Source: Falsiroseomonas sp041690465 (GTDB lineage: Bacteria; Pseudomonadota; Alphaproteobacteria; Acetobacterales; Acetobacteraceae). Taken from it: a stretch of 64,000 bases of DNA. Of the stretch, positions 54,671 through 62,568 are shown one piece after another. The translations under genes and the position numbers were made by a program. The stretch spans positions 1-64,000 of the forward strand of contig NZ_JAWLHG010000010.1 in NCBI RefSeq assembly GCF_041690465.1, written 5' to 3'. The first letter of the stretch is position 1. Each line of letters begins with the position of its first letter. The notes beneath the pieces are model-generated. The model ran no database searches. It saw nothing but the letters and a program-made list of their open reading frames with translations, and was not told the DNA's origin.

Positions 54671-54703
54671 ACGCGCCGGCCCCGCCATCCGGGGTCGGCG
54701 CGT
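54671..54703 (-). terminator. Intrinsic terminator between tatA and the TRAP permease
   Basis: The stem pairs at 13 of 14 positions (54671-54684 against 54690-54703) with a 5-base loop. On the minus strand it is followed by TTCGTTTGTG. It lies only 31 bases ahead of the TRAP start, so it could also act as an attenuator controlling TRAP-mtnBDC expression. Confidence 0.6.
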
Positions 54704-54842
54704 GGCCGCCTGCGCCCCCTAGGGGCTCCTGTGCGGCACGTCCTCCCGCGCCCTACCTAGGCCGGCGCGCGGAGACGATCAATGCGGGCATGCGCCCGGC
54801 CCACGGGGCACGCCCGCCGGCCTGCCGCGCGGCCGCCGCCGC

Positions 54843-55118
54843 TCAGGCGGCGGGGCGGGAGGAGCTGGCGGCCTGGTTCGGCTGCGCCTGGGCACCCTGG
54901 GGGCCCTGGATGCTGCCGGCCGGCTGGGCAGGGGTCTGCGACGCGGCGTCAGCCGCCATCGAGGCGTCCTCCTTGCCCTCCTCCTCCTTGATGTTCTGCT
55001 TGAAGGACTTGATGCCCTTGGCCACGTCGCCCATCAGCCCGCTGATCTTGCCGCTGCCGAACAGCAGGAGGATAACCAGCAGCACCACAAGCCAGTGCCA
55101 GATGCTGAACGAACCCAT
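54843..55118 (-). CDS. tatA: Sec-independent translocase component TatA
   Basis: The 91-residue product has a membrane helix (about 6-22, IWHWLVVLLVILLLFGSGKI), the FGSGKI hinge with Gly, an amphipathic helix (LMGDVAKGIKSFKQNIKEEE) and an Ala/Gln/Pro-rich tail. It is a pore-forming part of the twin-arginine export machinery. tatB and tatC are not adjacent, unlike many alphaproteobacterial operons. The ATG at 55118 begins MGSFSIWHW. Confidence 0.94.
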   Translation of the reverse strand: MGSFSIWHWLVVLLVILLLFGSGKISGLMGDVAKGIKSFKQNIKEEEGKEDASMAADAASQTPAQPAGSIQGPQGAQAQPNQAASSSRPAA

Positions 55119-55520
55119 CGTGACGCCTCGATCCCAGTTTCAGACCGGCCCTGGGTCTATCCCTCGGGCCAGCCGGGTTGCCTCGGCCGGACACTAGTCC
55201 GCGTTGTGGCCCGGCGCAAACCGGACATGGCCCGGCGCGGGCGGCGAGACAACGGGGGCCGGCCGGAAATCGCAGGCCCGGCCGCCCGCGGAAGCCCCGC
55301 CGGGAGGTGACGCTGGCCTGTCCGAGGAATTTCCATTCGTCCATCTTGAAACCTTCCGAAATCCGCTCCACCTGCCGCGACTGATCCGGGCCCCTCTGGC
55401 GGAATGGACGGGAAACAGCCGTTCACCGTGATGTCGGATCGTTGTGCTGCACGAGCCCAGGCCCGGATCGTGACGTTTCGAGTCATGTCCGGGCGGGCCC
55501 TGCCGGGAGAACGGTTCGCC
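55119..55520. other. Gene-free region between tatA and terC
   Basis: About 400 bases separate the divergent tatA and terC starts, with no supported coding sequence. I looked for the yybP-ykoY (manganese) riboswitch often found before terC and saw no GGGGAGTAG core. Open frames here are high-GC noise. The region must hold both promoters; I could not place them with confidence. Confidence 0.6.
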
Positions 55521-56534
55521 ATGGAATTTCTTGTCGCCGAATGGATCGGCAAACCGGTCTGGATGTGGGCCGGCTTCCTCTCGATCGTCGTCGCGCTGCT
55601 CGCCTTCGACCTCGGCGTCCTCAATAGGGACGACAAGGAGATGGGGATCAGCGAGAGCCTCTGGCTCTCGGCCTTCTACATCGGCTTCGCCATGCTGTTC
55701 GGCGGCGCGGTCTGGTGGGGCTACGAGGGCGGGCACATCACCACCGCCGACGGCACGCATGCCGGCATCACCTATTTCACCGGCTTCTTCATCGAGAAGG
55801 CGCTGTCCATCGACAACGTCTTCGTCATCAGCCTGATCTTCGGCTTCTTCGCCATCCCGCGGAAATACCAGTACCGCGCCCTGGTCTGGGGCATCATCGC
55901 GGTGATCGTGCTGCGCGGCATCATGATCGGCGTCGGCGCCGCGCTGGTGCAGGAATACGACTGGATCCTCTACATCTTCGGCGCATTCCTGATCGCCACC
56001 GGCATCAAGATGCTGGTGGTGCCGGAGGGCGACCCGGACATCTCGAAGAACCCGGTGGTGAAGTTCTTCCGCCGCCACATGCGGGTGACGGACGAGTTGC
56101 ACGGCCAGAAGTTCTTCGTCCGCAAGCCGGATGCGAAGGGCAGGCTGGCGGTGTGGGCGACGCCGCTGTTCCTGGCGCTCGTCATCATCAACATCGCCGA
56201 CCTGATCTTCGCGGTGGACAGCGTGCCGGCGATCTTCGCGATCACCACCGACACCTTCATCGTCTATACCGCCAACATCATGGCCATCCTCGGCCTGCGC
56301 GCACTGTATTTCGCGCTCGCCGCCATGGTGCACCGCTTCCACTACCTGAAGTATGCGCTGGCGCTGGTGCTCGTGTTCATCGGCGGGAAGATCTTCTGGA
56401 ACCAGATCTTCGGGAAGGTGGACCCGGCCATCTCGCTCGGCGTCACGCTGGCGATGATCGCGGGCGGCGTCTTCTACTCGCTGTGGAAGACCCGCAACGA
56501 GACCGCCGAGGTCACCCTGCGGGCCGCGGAGTAG
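55521..56534 (+). CDS. TerC family integral membrane protein
   Basis: The 337-residue product has about eight hydrophobic helices. Conserved TerC/Alx features are LLAFDLGVLNRDDKEMGISESL, THAGITYFTGFFIEKALSIDN followed by VFVISLIFGFF, and IINIADLIFAVDSVPAIFAI, with membrane Asp residues. Family members export manganese or help load metalloproteins during secretion. The ATG at 55521 (gggaga upstream) opens MEFLVAEWIGKPVWMW; in-frame ATGs upstream lack similarity. It ends at a bidirectional terminator. Confidence 0.92.
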   Translation: MEFLVAEWIGKPVWMWAGFLSIVVALLAFDLGVLNRDDKEMGISESLWLSAFYIGFAMLFGGAVWWGYEGGHITTADGTHAGITYFTGFFIEKALSIDNVFVISLIFGFFAIPRKYQYRALVWGIIAVIVLRGIMIGVGAALVQEYDWILYIFGAFLIATGIKMLVVPEGDPDISKNPVVKFFRRHMRVTDELHGQKFFVRKPDAKGRLAVWATPLFLALVIINIADLIFAVDSVPAIFAITTDTFIVYTANIMAILGLRALYFALAAMVHRFHYLKYALALVLVFIGGKIFWNQIFGKVDPAISLGVTLAMIAGGVFYSLWKTRNETAEVTLRAAE

Positions 56535-56543
56535 CAGCGCGGC

Positions 56544-56575
56544 GCCTCCTCCCCCACGCTCGCGGGGGAGGAGGC
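56544..56575. terminator. Bidirectional terminator between terC and the Bug gene
   Basis: A perfect 12-base stem (gcctcctccccc against gggggaggaggc) with an 8-base loop lies between two convergent genes, 9 bases after the terC stop and 11 before the other. No long U-run follows either way. Confidence 0.75.
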
Positions 56576-56586
56576 GTTCGGCCGCT

Positions 56587-57561
56587 TCAGCTGTTCGGCT
56601 GAATGCCCAGGCGCCGGATCAGCCCGCCCCAGCGCTCGATCTCCGCCTTCTGCAGGGCGGCGAACTCGGCCGGGGTGGAGCCCACCGGCTGGAAACCGGC
56701 GGCTTCCAGGATGCGGCGCTGCTCCGGCTGGTTCAGCGCGGTGTTGGCTTCCCGCGCCAGCCGGGCGACGCGGTCGGCGGGCATGCCGGCCGGGCCGAAC
56801 ATGCCGATCCAGGCCACCACCGGGTCCATCTGCACCCCCGCCTCGCGCAGCGTCGGCACATTCGGCAGCTGCGGCATGCGCTCCGGCCCGGTCACCGCCA
56901 GCGCCTTGAGCTTGCCTTCCGCGATCTGCCCGAGCACGCCGGCCGGCGCCGCCATGAACATCTGCAGCCGCCCCGCCACCAGGTCGAGCACCGCCTGCGC
57001 CACGCCGCGATAGGAGACGTGCTCCGCCCGGAAGCCCTCCTTCGCCGCGAAATCCTCGGTCGCCAGGTGCGAGAGCGTGCCCGGCCCGGTGGAGCCGTAG
57101 TTCAGCTTGCCCGGATTGGCCTTTGCATAGGCCACCAGCTCCTGCACCGTGTTCGCCGGCACCGAGGGATGCACCGCCAGGATGAAGGGCAGCCGCGCCA
57201 GCAGGGAGATCGGCGTGAGGTCGGTGGCCGGATCATAGGAGAGGTTCGGGTTCAGCACCTTCGCCGTGCTGCCCGGCCCGCCGATCGTCACGCCGACGGT
57301 GTGGCCGTCATTGGCGCGGACGATCGCCTCGGTGCCGATGTTGCCGCCGCCGCCGGAGCGGTTCTCCACCACCACCGGCTGGCCGAGCACGTTGGAGAGG
57401 TGGCCGCTCACCACGCGGGCCGCCATGTCGGGCGTGGAGCCGCCGGGGAAGGCGACGATGATGCGCACCGGCCGGTCCGGCCAAGCGCCCTGCGCCCGGA
57501 CGGCGCCGGGTAGGGCGGCGAGGCTGGCGGCGGCGACCAGGCCGCGGCGTGTGAGTTGCAC
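56587..57561 (-). CDS. Bug/TctC-type tripartite tricarboxylate-family binding protein
   Basis: The 324-residue product has a Tat-like or Sec signal (LTRRGLVAAASLAALPGAVRA), then WPDRPVRIIVAFPGGSTPDMAARVV, VVVENRSGGGGNIGTEAIVRA, PGKLNYGSTGPGTLSHLATE and QIAEGKLKALAVTGPERMPQLP, which are Bug family signatures. It binds an organic acid in the periplasm. The membrane partners TctA and TctB are not in the window, as is common for Bug proteins. The start is a GTG at 57561 with gggaggatc upstream. Confidence 0.92.
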   Translation of the reverse strand: MQLTRRGLVAAASLAALPGAVRAQGAWPDRPVRIIVAFPGGSTPDMAARVVSGHLSNVLGQPVVVENRSGGGGNIGTEAIVRANDGHTVGVTIGGPGSTAKVLNPNLSYDPATDLTPISLLARLPFILAVHPSVPANTVQELVAYAKANPGKLNYGSTGPGTLSHLATEDFAAKEGFRAEHVSYRGVAQAVLDLVAGRLQMFMAAPAGVLGQIAEGKLKALAVTGPERMPQLPNVPTLREAGVQMDPVVAWIGMFGPAGMPADRVARLAREANTALNQPEQRRILEAAGFQPVGSTPAEFAALQKAEIERWGGLIRRLGIQPNS

Positions 57562-57623
57562 GTTGATCCTCCCTGCGATCGTTCAGGGCGACAGGATGCC
57601 CGAGCCGCGACTTGCGGCAAAGA

Positions 57624-58112
57624 TCACCTTGCCTGCGCCATCTCCAGCCGCGGGTGGACGAAGCCGCGGGCGGCGTAGGTGGTCGCGCCGAAATCGCCGA
57701 CGCGCGGGTACCAGACCCGCACCAGCGACCAATCGTTGCCAGCCGAGACGTCCACCACGCGCTGCGCCGTGGCGATCCGCCCCTTCGCCGCGCCGGAGGC
57801 CCAATTGGCGTGGTCCACCAGGATCTCGCGCGCGGTCACGACACGCGAGACGACGGCGACATGCCCCTCCCGCATCCGCGCCGTGCGGTTCAGCACCAGC
57901 ACGCTGCCCGGCTGCGGCGCCCGGCTGCGCGCGTAGCGCCCGGCGGCGGCATCCCACCAGGTCCAGGCATCGCCCTGGATCGCGATGCCGGATCGGGCCC
58001 GGGCATAGGGAACGCAGGAGATCGGCTCGCCGGCGGACAGCCCGGTCTGCGGCGCGTGCGCACCGCCGCAACCGGCAAGCAGCAGGACCAGCACGACGAG
58101 GGCGGCGCGCAT
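57624..58112 (-). CDS. CHAP-domain lipoprotein
   Basis: The 162-residue product has a lipoprotein signal (MRAALVVLVLLLAGCGG, acylated Cys 15), then a CHAP (NlpC-like amidase/endopeptidase) domain with the catalytic Cys in PISCVPYARARSGIAI, His in REGHVAVVSRVV and the polar third residue around VDHANW. It probably cleaves peptidoglycan or peptides at the envelope. The ATG at 58112 starts the signal; the frame upstream is unrelated. It is followed by the Bug gene 62 bases later. Confidence 0.88.
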   Translation of the reverse strand: MRAALVVLVLLLAGCGGAHAPQTGLSAGEPISCVPYARARSGIAIQGDAWTWWDAAAGRYARSRAPQPGSVLVLNRTARMREGHVAVVSRVVTAREILVDHANWASGAAKGRIATAQRVVDVSAGNDWSLVRVWYPRVGDFGATTYAARGFVHPRLEMAQAR

Positions 58113-58218
58113 GCCCCCTGATAGCGCGATCCGCCCCCCGCTGCACGCGCCCCGGCACCCTGGCCTGCGGAACGGATGGCCACTCTCCCGGTTACGACAG
58201 GAGCGAGGAGCCACGCCG

Positions 58219-58827
58219 ATGCCGCATTTCACCGAGGACTGGTCCACCGGCCACTTTCCCCACTGGCAGCGGCTGTTCTTCGAGCTGCTCGGCTGGGACC
58301 CCACGGCGCCACGTCGGATCGTCGAGATCGGCGTCTTCGAGGGGCGCGGGACGCTGTGGTTCCTCGACCATCTGCTGCGCCATCCCGAGAGCCGCATCAC
58401 CTGCCTCGACACCTTCGGCGGCGGCGCCGAGCACCTGCCCTCCCAGACCGAGGGCCTCGAGGCGCGCTTCCGCGCGAACGTCGCCGAGAGCGGCGCGGCG
58501 GCGAAGGTCGAGGTGCTGAAGGGCCCGTCCTTCGAAGGGCTGGTCCGCCTGCTCGCGCGCGGCGAGCGTGCCGACCTCGTCTATGTGGACGGCTCGCACG
58601 AGGCGCCGGACGTGCTGGCCGACCTGGTCCTCGCCTGGCGCCTGCTGCCGCCGGGCGGCGTCATGCTCTGCGACGACTACCTGTGGTCGCGCGAGGAGGC
58701 GGCGCGCGTGGACATCCTCGGCTGTCCGAAGCTCGCCATCGACGCCTTCACCAACATCCACCGCCGGCAGATCGACTTCCCCCTCTGGGGTTACGAGTGG
58801 CAGCACGCCTTCGAACGCATCGGCTGA
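58219..58827 (+). CDS. Class I SAM-dependent methyltransferase (Methyltransf_24-like)
   Basis: The 202-residue product has PRRIVEIGVFEGRGTLWFLDH (motif I) around residue 31, RITCLDTFGGGAEHLP, ADLVYVDGSHEAPDVLADLVLAW and PGGVMLCDDYLWSRE. The DGSHEAPDV and DDYLW blocks match the CmcI/TylF-like group. The acceptor is unknown. The ATG at 58219 has gaggag upstream. It converges on HMG-CoA lyase with 9 bases between stops. Confidence 0.82.
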   Translation: MPHFTEDWSTGHFPHWQRLFFELLGWDPTAPRRIVEIGVFEGRGTLWFLDHLLRHPESRITCLDTFGGGAEHLPSQTEGLEARFRANVAESGAAAKVEVLKGPSFEGLVRLLARGERADLVYVDGSHEAPDVLADLVLAWRLLPPGGVMLCDDYLWSREEAARVDILGCPKLAIDAFTNIHRRQIDFPLWGYEWQHAFERIG

Positions 58828-58836
58828 CCCGCAGCC

Positions 58837-59754
58837 TCAGGCCGACTTGCGCGCCGCCGGGACCGCCCGCATCCGCCCACCCGGCAGCCCGCCCGGCACC
58901 GCGGCCGCCAGGTCCGCCGCCGCCAGCAGCTTCGCCCAGTCGAGCCCGGTCTCCACGCCCATGCGGCGGAACAGCCAGGCGACATCCTCGGTGGCGACAT
59001 TGCCCGTCGCCCCCGGCGCGAAGGGGCAGCCGCCCAGGCCGCCCGCCGCGCTGTCGAACACCCGGCAGCCCGCCTCCCACGCCGCGGCGACATTCGCCAC
59101 GCCGAGCCCGTAGGTATCGTGCCCGTGATAGGCCATCCGGGAGCTTCCATCCGGCGCCGGCCAAGCCCGCACCGCATGGCCGACCACCCGCGCCACCTGG
59201 TCGGGCGCCGCATTGCCGGTGGTGTCGGCGATGCCGATCTCCATCCAGGGGTCGAGCGCGACCGCCCGCTCGATCCAATCCAGCGCATCGCGCTCCGGCA
59301 CCACGCCCTCGAAGGGGCAGTGGAAGCAGCAGGAGAGGTTGAAGCGCACCTTCATCCCCGCCGCCACCGCATCCGCCACGATCGCCGAGAGGTCGGCGAA
59401 GCTCTCGGCGCAGCTGCGGTTGACGTTCGCCTTGTTGTGGCTCTCGGTGACGGACATGAACAGGCCCACGCGATGCGCGCCGGCCCCCTTCGCCGCCTCG
59501 AAGCCCTTGCGGTTCGGCGCCAGCACGGTGGATTCCAGCCCCTCCAGCGCCAGCGCCGCTTTCAGCACCTCGCCGGTATCGGCCATCTGCGGCACCGCCT
59601 TCGGGCTGACGAAGGAGCCCACCTCCATCCGCCGCACGCCCGCGGCGTGCAGCGCGCGCACCAGCGCGATCTTGGTCTCGGTCGGCACGAAGGGGCCGAT
59701 GGATTGCAGCCCGTCGCGTGGCGCGACGTCGCTGATGATCGCCCGGGATGTCAT
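58837..59754 (-). CDS. Hydroxymethylglutaryl-CoA lyase
   Basis: The 305-residue TIM-barrel lyase has SDVAPRDGLQSIGPFVPTETK at the N-terminus, EVGSFVSPKAVPQMADTGEV, MAYHGHDTYGLGVANVAAA and GLGGCPFAPGATGNVATEDV. These contain the metal-binding Asp and His residues and the catalytic Cys loop of HMG-CoA lyase, the last step of leucine degradation. Related 3-hydroxy-acyl-CoA lyases exist, so the substrate is likely but not certain. The ATG at 59754 overlaps the CoA-transferase stop. Confidence 0.93.
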   Translation of the reverse strand: MTSRAIISDVAPRDGLQSIGPFVPTETKIALVRALHAAGVRRMEVGSFVSPKAVPQMADTGEVLKAALALEGLESTVLAPNRKGFEAAKGAGAHRVGLFMSVTESHNKANVNRSCAESFADLSAIVADAVAAGMKVRFNLSCCFHCPFEGVVPERDALDWIERAVALDPWMEIGIADTTGNAAPDQVARVVGHAVRAWPAPDGSSRMAYHGHDTYGLGVANVAAAWEAGCRVFDSAAGGLGGCPFAPGATGNVATEDVAWLFRRMGVETGLDWAKLLAAADLAAAVPGGLPGGRMRAVPAARKSA

Positions 59755-60959
59755 GCCTTGGGCTCCTCCTGCAGCAGTTCACCGAACACCCGGTCGTTGT
59801 GCGCGCCCACCGCCGGCGCCGTCCAGCGCACCATCTCGGGCGGGCTCACCCCATCGAAGCGGAAGGGCGGCGCGGGGTGCAGCAGCCGGCGATTGAGCAG
59901 CGGGTCGTCCACTTCCATCACTGTCTGCCGGGCGCGGAAATGCGGGTCCTCGGCGCAGTCCTTGATGTCGTAGAGGCGCGAAACCGGCACATCCACCGCC
60001 TCCAGCCGCCGCTCCGCCTCGGCCGCCGGCAGCGTGATGGTCCAGGCGCCGATCGCGGCGTCGATTTCCTGCACGTTGGCGCAGCGGCCGTTGTTGGTGG
60101 CCATGCGCGGATCCTCGCCCAGATCCTCGCGCCCGACCACCTTCATCAGCCGCTTGTAGATCGCGTCCGAATTGCCGCCGACGCAGAGCCATTTGCCGTC
60201 GGCGCAGAGATAGGTGTTGGTCGGCGCCGCCGTCGGCAGCGCCGCGCCCTGCGGTTGCCGCACCCAGCCGAACAGCCCGTATTCCGGCAGCATCCCCTCC
60301 ATCAGCGAGAAGACGGAGGAGACCAGGTCCACGTCGATGATCCGCCCCTTCGCCGCCGGATCGCCCTTGGCCGCCCAGGCTGCGCCCAGCACCGCCATGG
60401 CGGCGTAGATGCCGGCGATGTCGTCGGCGATGGAAACCCCGCAGCGCGGCGGCGGATGCTCGGTGACGCCGGGCGTCGCCGTCAGGTGGCGGATGCCGCC
60501 CATCGCCTCGCCGATCGATCCGAAGGCAGGCTTGTCCCGGTACGGCCCGTCCTGCCCGTAGCCGGACACCCGCGCGATGGTCAGCCGGGGGTTGATCGCC
60601 TGCAGCACCTCCGGTCCCAATCCGATCCGTTCCAGGTAGCCGGGGCGGAAATTCTCGATCAGCGCATCGCAGCTTGCGGCGATCCGCTTCACCTTCTCCC
60701 GCCCCTCCGCCGATTTCAGGTCGAGCGAGACGCAGAGCTTGTTGCGTCCATGGATGCTGAACCACACCGCGTGCCCGTCCACCTGGCTGCCCCAACCGCG
60801 ATGCGGGTCGCCTTCCGGCGGTTCCACCTTGATGACCTCGGCCCCCATGTCGGCGAGCAGCCGCGCGGCGAAGGGGCCGGCGATGTAGTGGCCGAGCTCC
60901 AGCACCCTGAACCCCTCGAGAGGCAGTCGCTTGCCCGTCATCCGATCACCCCCTGCCAT
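59751..60959 (-). CDS. CaiB/BaiF family (class III) CoA transferase
   Basis: The 402-residue product has FRVLELGHYIAGPFAARLLADMGAEVIKVE at the N-terminus and the family Asp around residue 170 (GVSIADDIAGIYAAMAVLGA). NKLCVSLDLKSAEGREKV and IENFRPGYLERIGLG are family blocks. It moves CoA between carboxylic acids. Two starts are possible: ATG 60959 (ggagg upstream) and ATG 60941. It is coupled to HMG-CoA lyase, so it may feed or drain that pathway. Confidence 0.91.
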   Translation of the reverse strand: MAGGDRMTGKRLPLEGFRVLELGHYIAGPFAARLLADMGAEVIKVEPPEGDPHRGWGSQVDGHAVWFSIHGRNKLCVSLDLKSAEGREKVKRIAASCDALIENFRPGYLERIGLGPEVLQAINPRLTIARVSGYGQDGPYRDKPAFGSIGEAMGGIRHLTATPGVTEHPPPRCGVSIADDIAGIYAAMAVLGAAWAAKGDPAAKGRIIDVDLVSSVFSLMEGMLPEYGLFGWVRQPQGAALPTAAPTNTYLCADGKWLCVGGNSDAIYKRLMKVVGREDLGEDPRMATNNGRCANVQEIDAAIGAWTITLPAAEAERRLEAVDVPVSRLYDIKDCAEDPHFRARQTVMEVDDPLLNRRLLHPAPPFRFDGVSPPEMVRWTAPAVGAHNDRVFGELLQEEPKA

Positions 60960-61099
60960 GCCCCCCCTCCGATCACCCTGGAGGTGCCGGGCAGACCATA
61001 GGCGCGCGCCCTGCGTGCGTCATGCCGGGGGCGTGCGTCGCGTCCGCGCGAGGCGGCCGAAAAAGCGCCCGCTGGAAAGGATCGCGCAAGCTTCCCGCG

Positions 61100-61229
61100 C
61101 GATAAGACAGGCGGGGTTGCCGAGCTTTTGCACCCCGTCTCTCCCTCCCCGGATGCCGGCCGCTTCCCCCCCGATTGGCCGGCATCCAGAACTTCGGCGG
61201 GATCCCCTCGGGGATCCCGCCATTTTTTT
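61100..61229 (+). ncRNA. Candidate intergenic small RNA ending in a Rho-independent terminator
   Basis: The 391-base gap 60960-61350 contains two strong hairpins on the + strand, although both flanking genes read leftwards. The first (ggatgccggcc at 61151-61161 with ggccggcatcc at 61177-61187, 15-base loop) is followed by the second, which is a terminator. Nothing upstream on the + strand explains a terminator here, so a short + strand transcript is likely. The 5' end is a guess and I saw no clear promoter. Confidence 0.4.
61196..61229 (+). terminator. Rho-independent terminator with T-run
   Basis: A 12-base perfect palindromic stem (ggcgggatcccc / ggggatcccgcc, 61196-61207 and 61210-61221) is followed by a and seven t (61223-61229). 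This is the best intrinsic terminator in the window and points rightwards. Confidence 0.85.
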
Positions 61230-61350
61230 CGCCCTCATACGGCGGGCGGCGGCTCCGCCGCCTTGCCTTCGCCCCGCCGCGCCGGGCCATGCCATTGCCC
61301 TGCGCGCGAGCGGCGTGCGGCCGCAAGCCCGTGGAGGGTGGCACCGATCC

Positions 61351-62466
61351 TCACCCCCGCCGGTCGGCCCAGGCCACCGCCAGCGCGGCCAGCGAAAGCG
61401 CCAGCCCCACCCCGAATACCGCCGCATGGCTGTCGCCCGTCGCGCCGAACAGCGCCGCGAGCGCGAAGCCGAAACCCGCCTGCGCCAGCGCATAGCCCGC
61501 CGTCGCCCGCACCCAGACCACGCCGGCCTGCGCCCCGGCCACCTCCCGCGCCGCCGCCAGCGTCACCGCCGTGGCGCCCACCCCGGCGAAGCCGCCGAGC
61601 GGCCCGGCCAGCAGCAGCGCCGGCCAGGCCGGCACCAGCGCCAGCGCCAGCGCCGCCACCTGCACCGCCATCCAGGCCGGCAGTGCCCGCCGCCCGCCGA
61701 TCCGCGAGGCCACCCGCCCGCCCAGCAGCGTACCGGCCACCGCCCCCGCGCCGAAGCCCATCCACACCGCCGCGCCGGCCTCGATCGGCAGGCCACGGCC
61801 GCGCACCGCCAGATCCGCCAAGTAGACCATCGGCGCCACCATCCCGGCAGCGGAAAGCCCATAGGCCAGCAGCAGCCGCCCGGCCCGCGGCACCTTGGCC
61901 GCCGCCGCGCTCGCCGGCAGCGCCGGCGGGTCTGGCCAGGCGCGCCGCGCAACGATCCACACCAGGCCGACCGCCACCGCCAGCCCCAGCCAGGCCACCA
62001 CCAGCCCGCCCTGCAGCAGCACCGGCACCAGCAGCCCCGCCGCGATGATCCCCGAGCCCGCCCCGGCCATCACCACGCCGCCCGCCTGCCCGCGCGCCGC
62101 CGCTGTCACCGAGGCCTGCACCGCCGGCCCGGCCAGCGCCATCAATACGCCGCCGGCCACCCCGGCCAGCGCCCGCCAGGCCAGCAGCCAAGCCAGCCCG
62201 CCCTCATGCGCGCAGGCGGCGAAGGCCAGCAGCGCCAGCGCCATGCCCGCATCCATCGCCCGCGGCACGCCGATCCGCCGCGCCAGCCCGCGCCCGGCCA
62301 GCACGCCCAGCAGGTAGCCGGCGAAGTTGCCCGCGCCGAGCAGCCCCGCCCCGGCGCCATCCACCCAGCCGGCGGCGACCATCGCCGGGAACAGCGGCAC
62401 ATAGGCGAAGCGCGCCAGCCCGACGCCCGCAAGGATTGCCCCGGCGCCGGACCACGCCACCTTCAT
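61351..62466 (-). CDS. YbfB/YjiJ family MFS transporter
   Basis: The 371-residue product has about twelve hydrophobic helices and very high Ala/Gly/Leu content. VGLARFAYVPLFPAMVAAGW at the N-terminus matches the YbfB/YjiJ family opening, with GNFAGYLLGVLAGRGLARRIG as motif A. The substrate is unknown. I chose the ATG at 62466 just before the first helix; an ATG at 62520 would add a polar extension. It is divergent from the protease gene, with a 102-base gap. Confidence 0.85.
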   Translation of the reverse strand: MKVAWSGAGAILAGVGLARFAYVPLFPAMVAAGWVDGAGAGLLGAGNFAGYLLGVLAGRGLARRIGVPRAMDAGMALALLAFAACAHEGGLAWLLAWRALAGVAGGVLMALAGPAVQASVTAAARGQAGGVVMAGAGSGIIAAGLLVPVLLQGGLVVAWLGLAVAVGLVWIVARRAWPDPPALPASAAAAKVPRAGRLLLAYGLSAAGMVAPMVYLADLAVRGRGLPIEAGAAVWMGFGAGAVAGTLLGGRVASRIGGRRALPAWMAVQVAALALALVPAWPALLLAGPLGGFAGVGATAVTLAAAREVAGAQAGVVWVRATAGYALAQAGFGFALAALFGATGDSHAAVFGVGLALSLAALAVAWADRRG

Positions 62467-62568
62467 CTCGCGCAAGGGTGCGTGCCCGCCGCGGTTGAAC
62501 CGGTCCGGGCACTTCTCCATGCTGCGCCGCCTTCACCGGGGGCAACGCCCCAGCCCCGCCGAGGAGCC

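Noticed and set aside
55119..55520. Possible yybP-ykoY manganese riboswitch before terC
   Set aside because: The conserved GGGGAGTAG core and GGAAACC segment are absent on the + strand; only weak partial resemblances near 55240.
60931..62568. Very long N-terminal extension of the DegP-like protease frame
   Set aside because: It is Arg/His/Pro-rich noise antisense to the MFS gene. The ATG at 62569 with gaggag and a lipoprotein signal is the real start.
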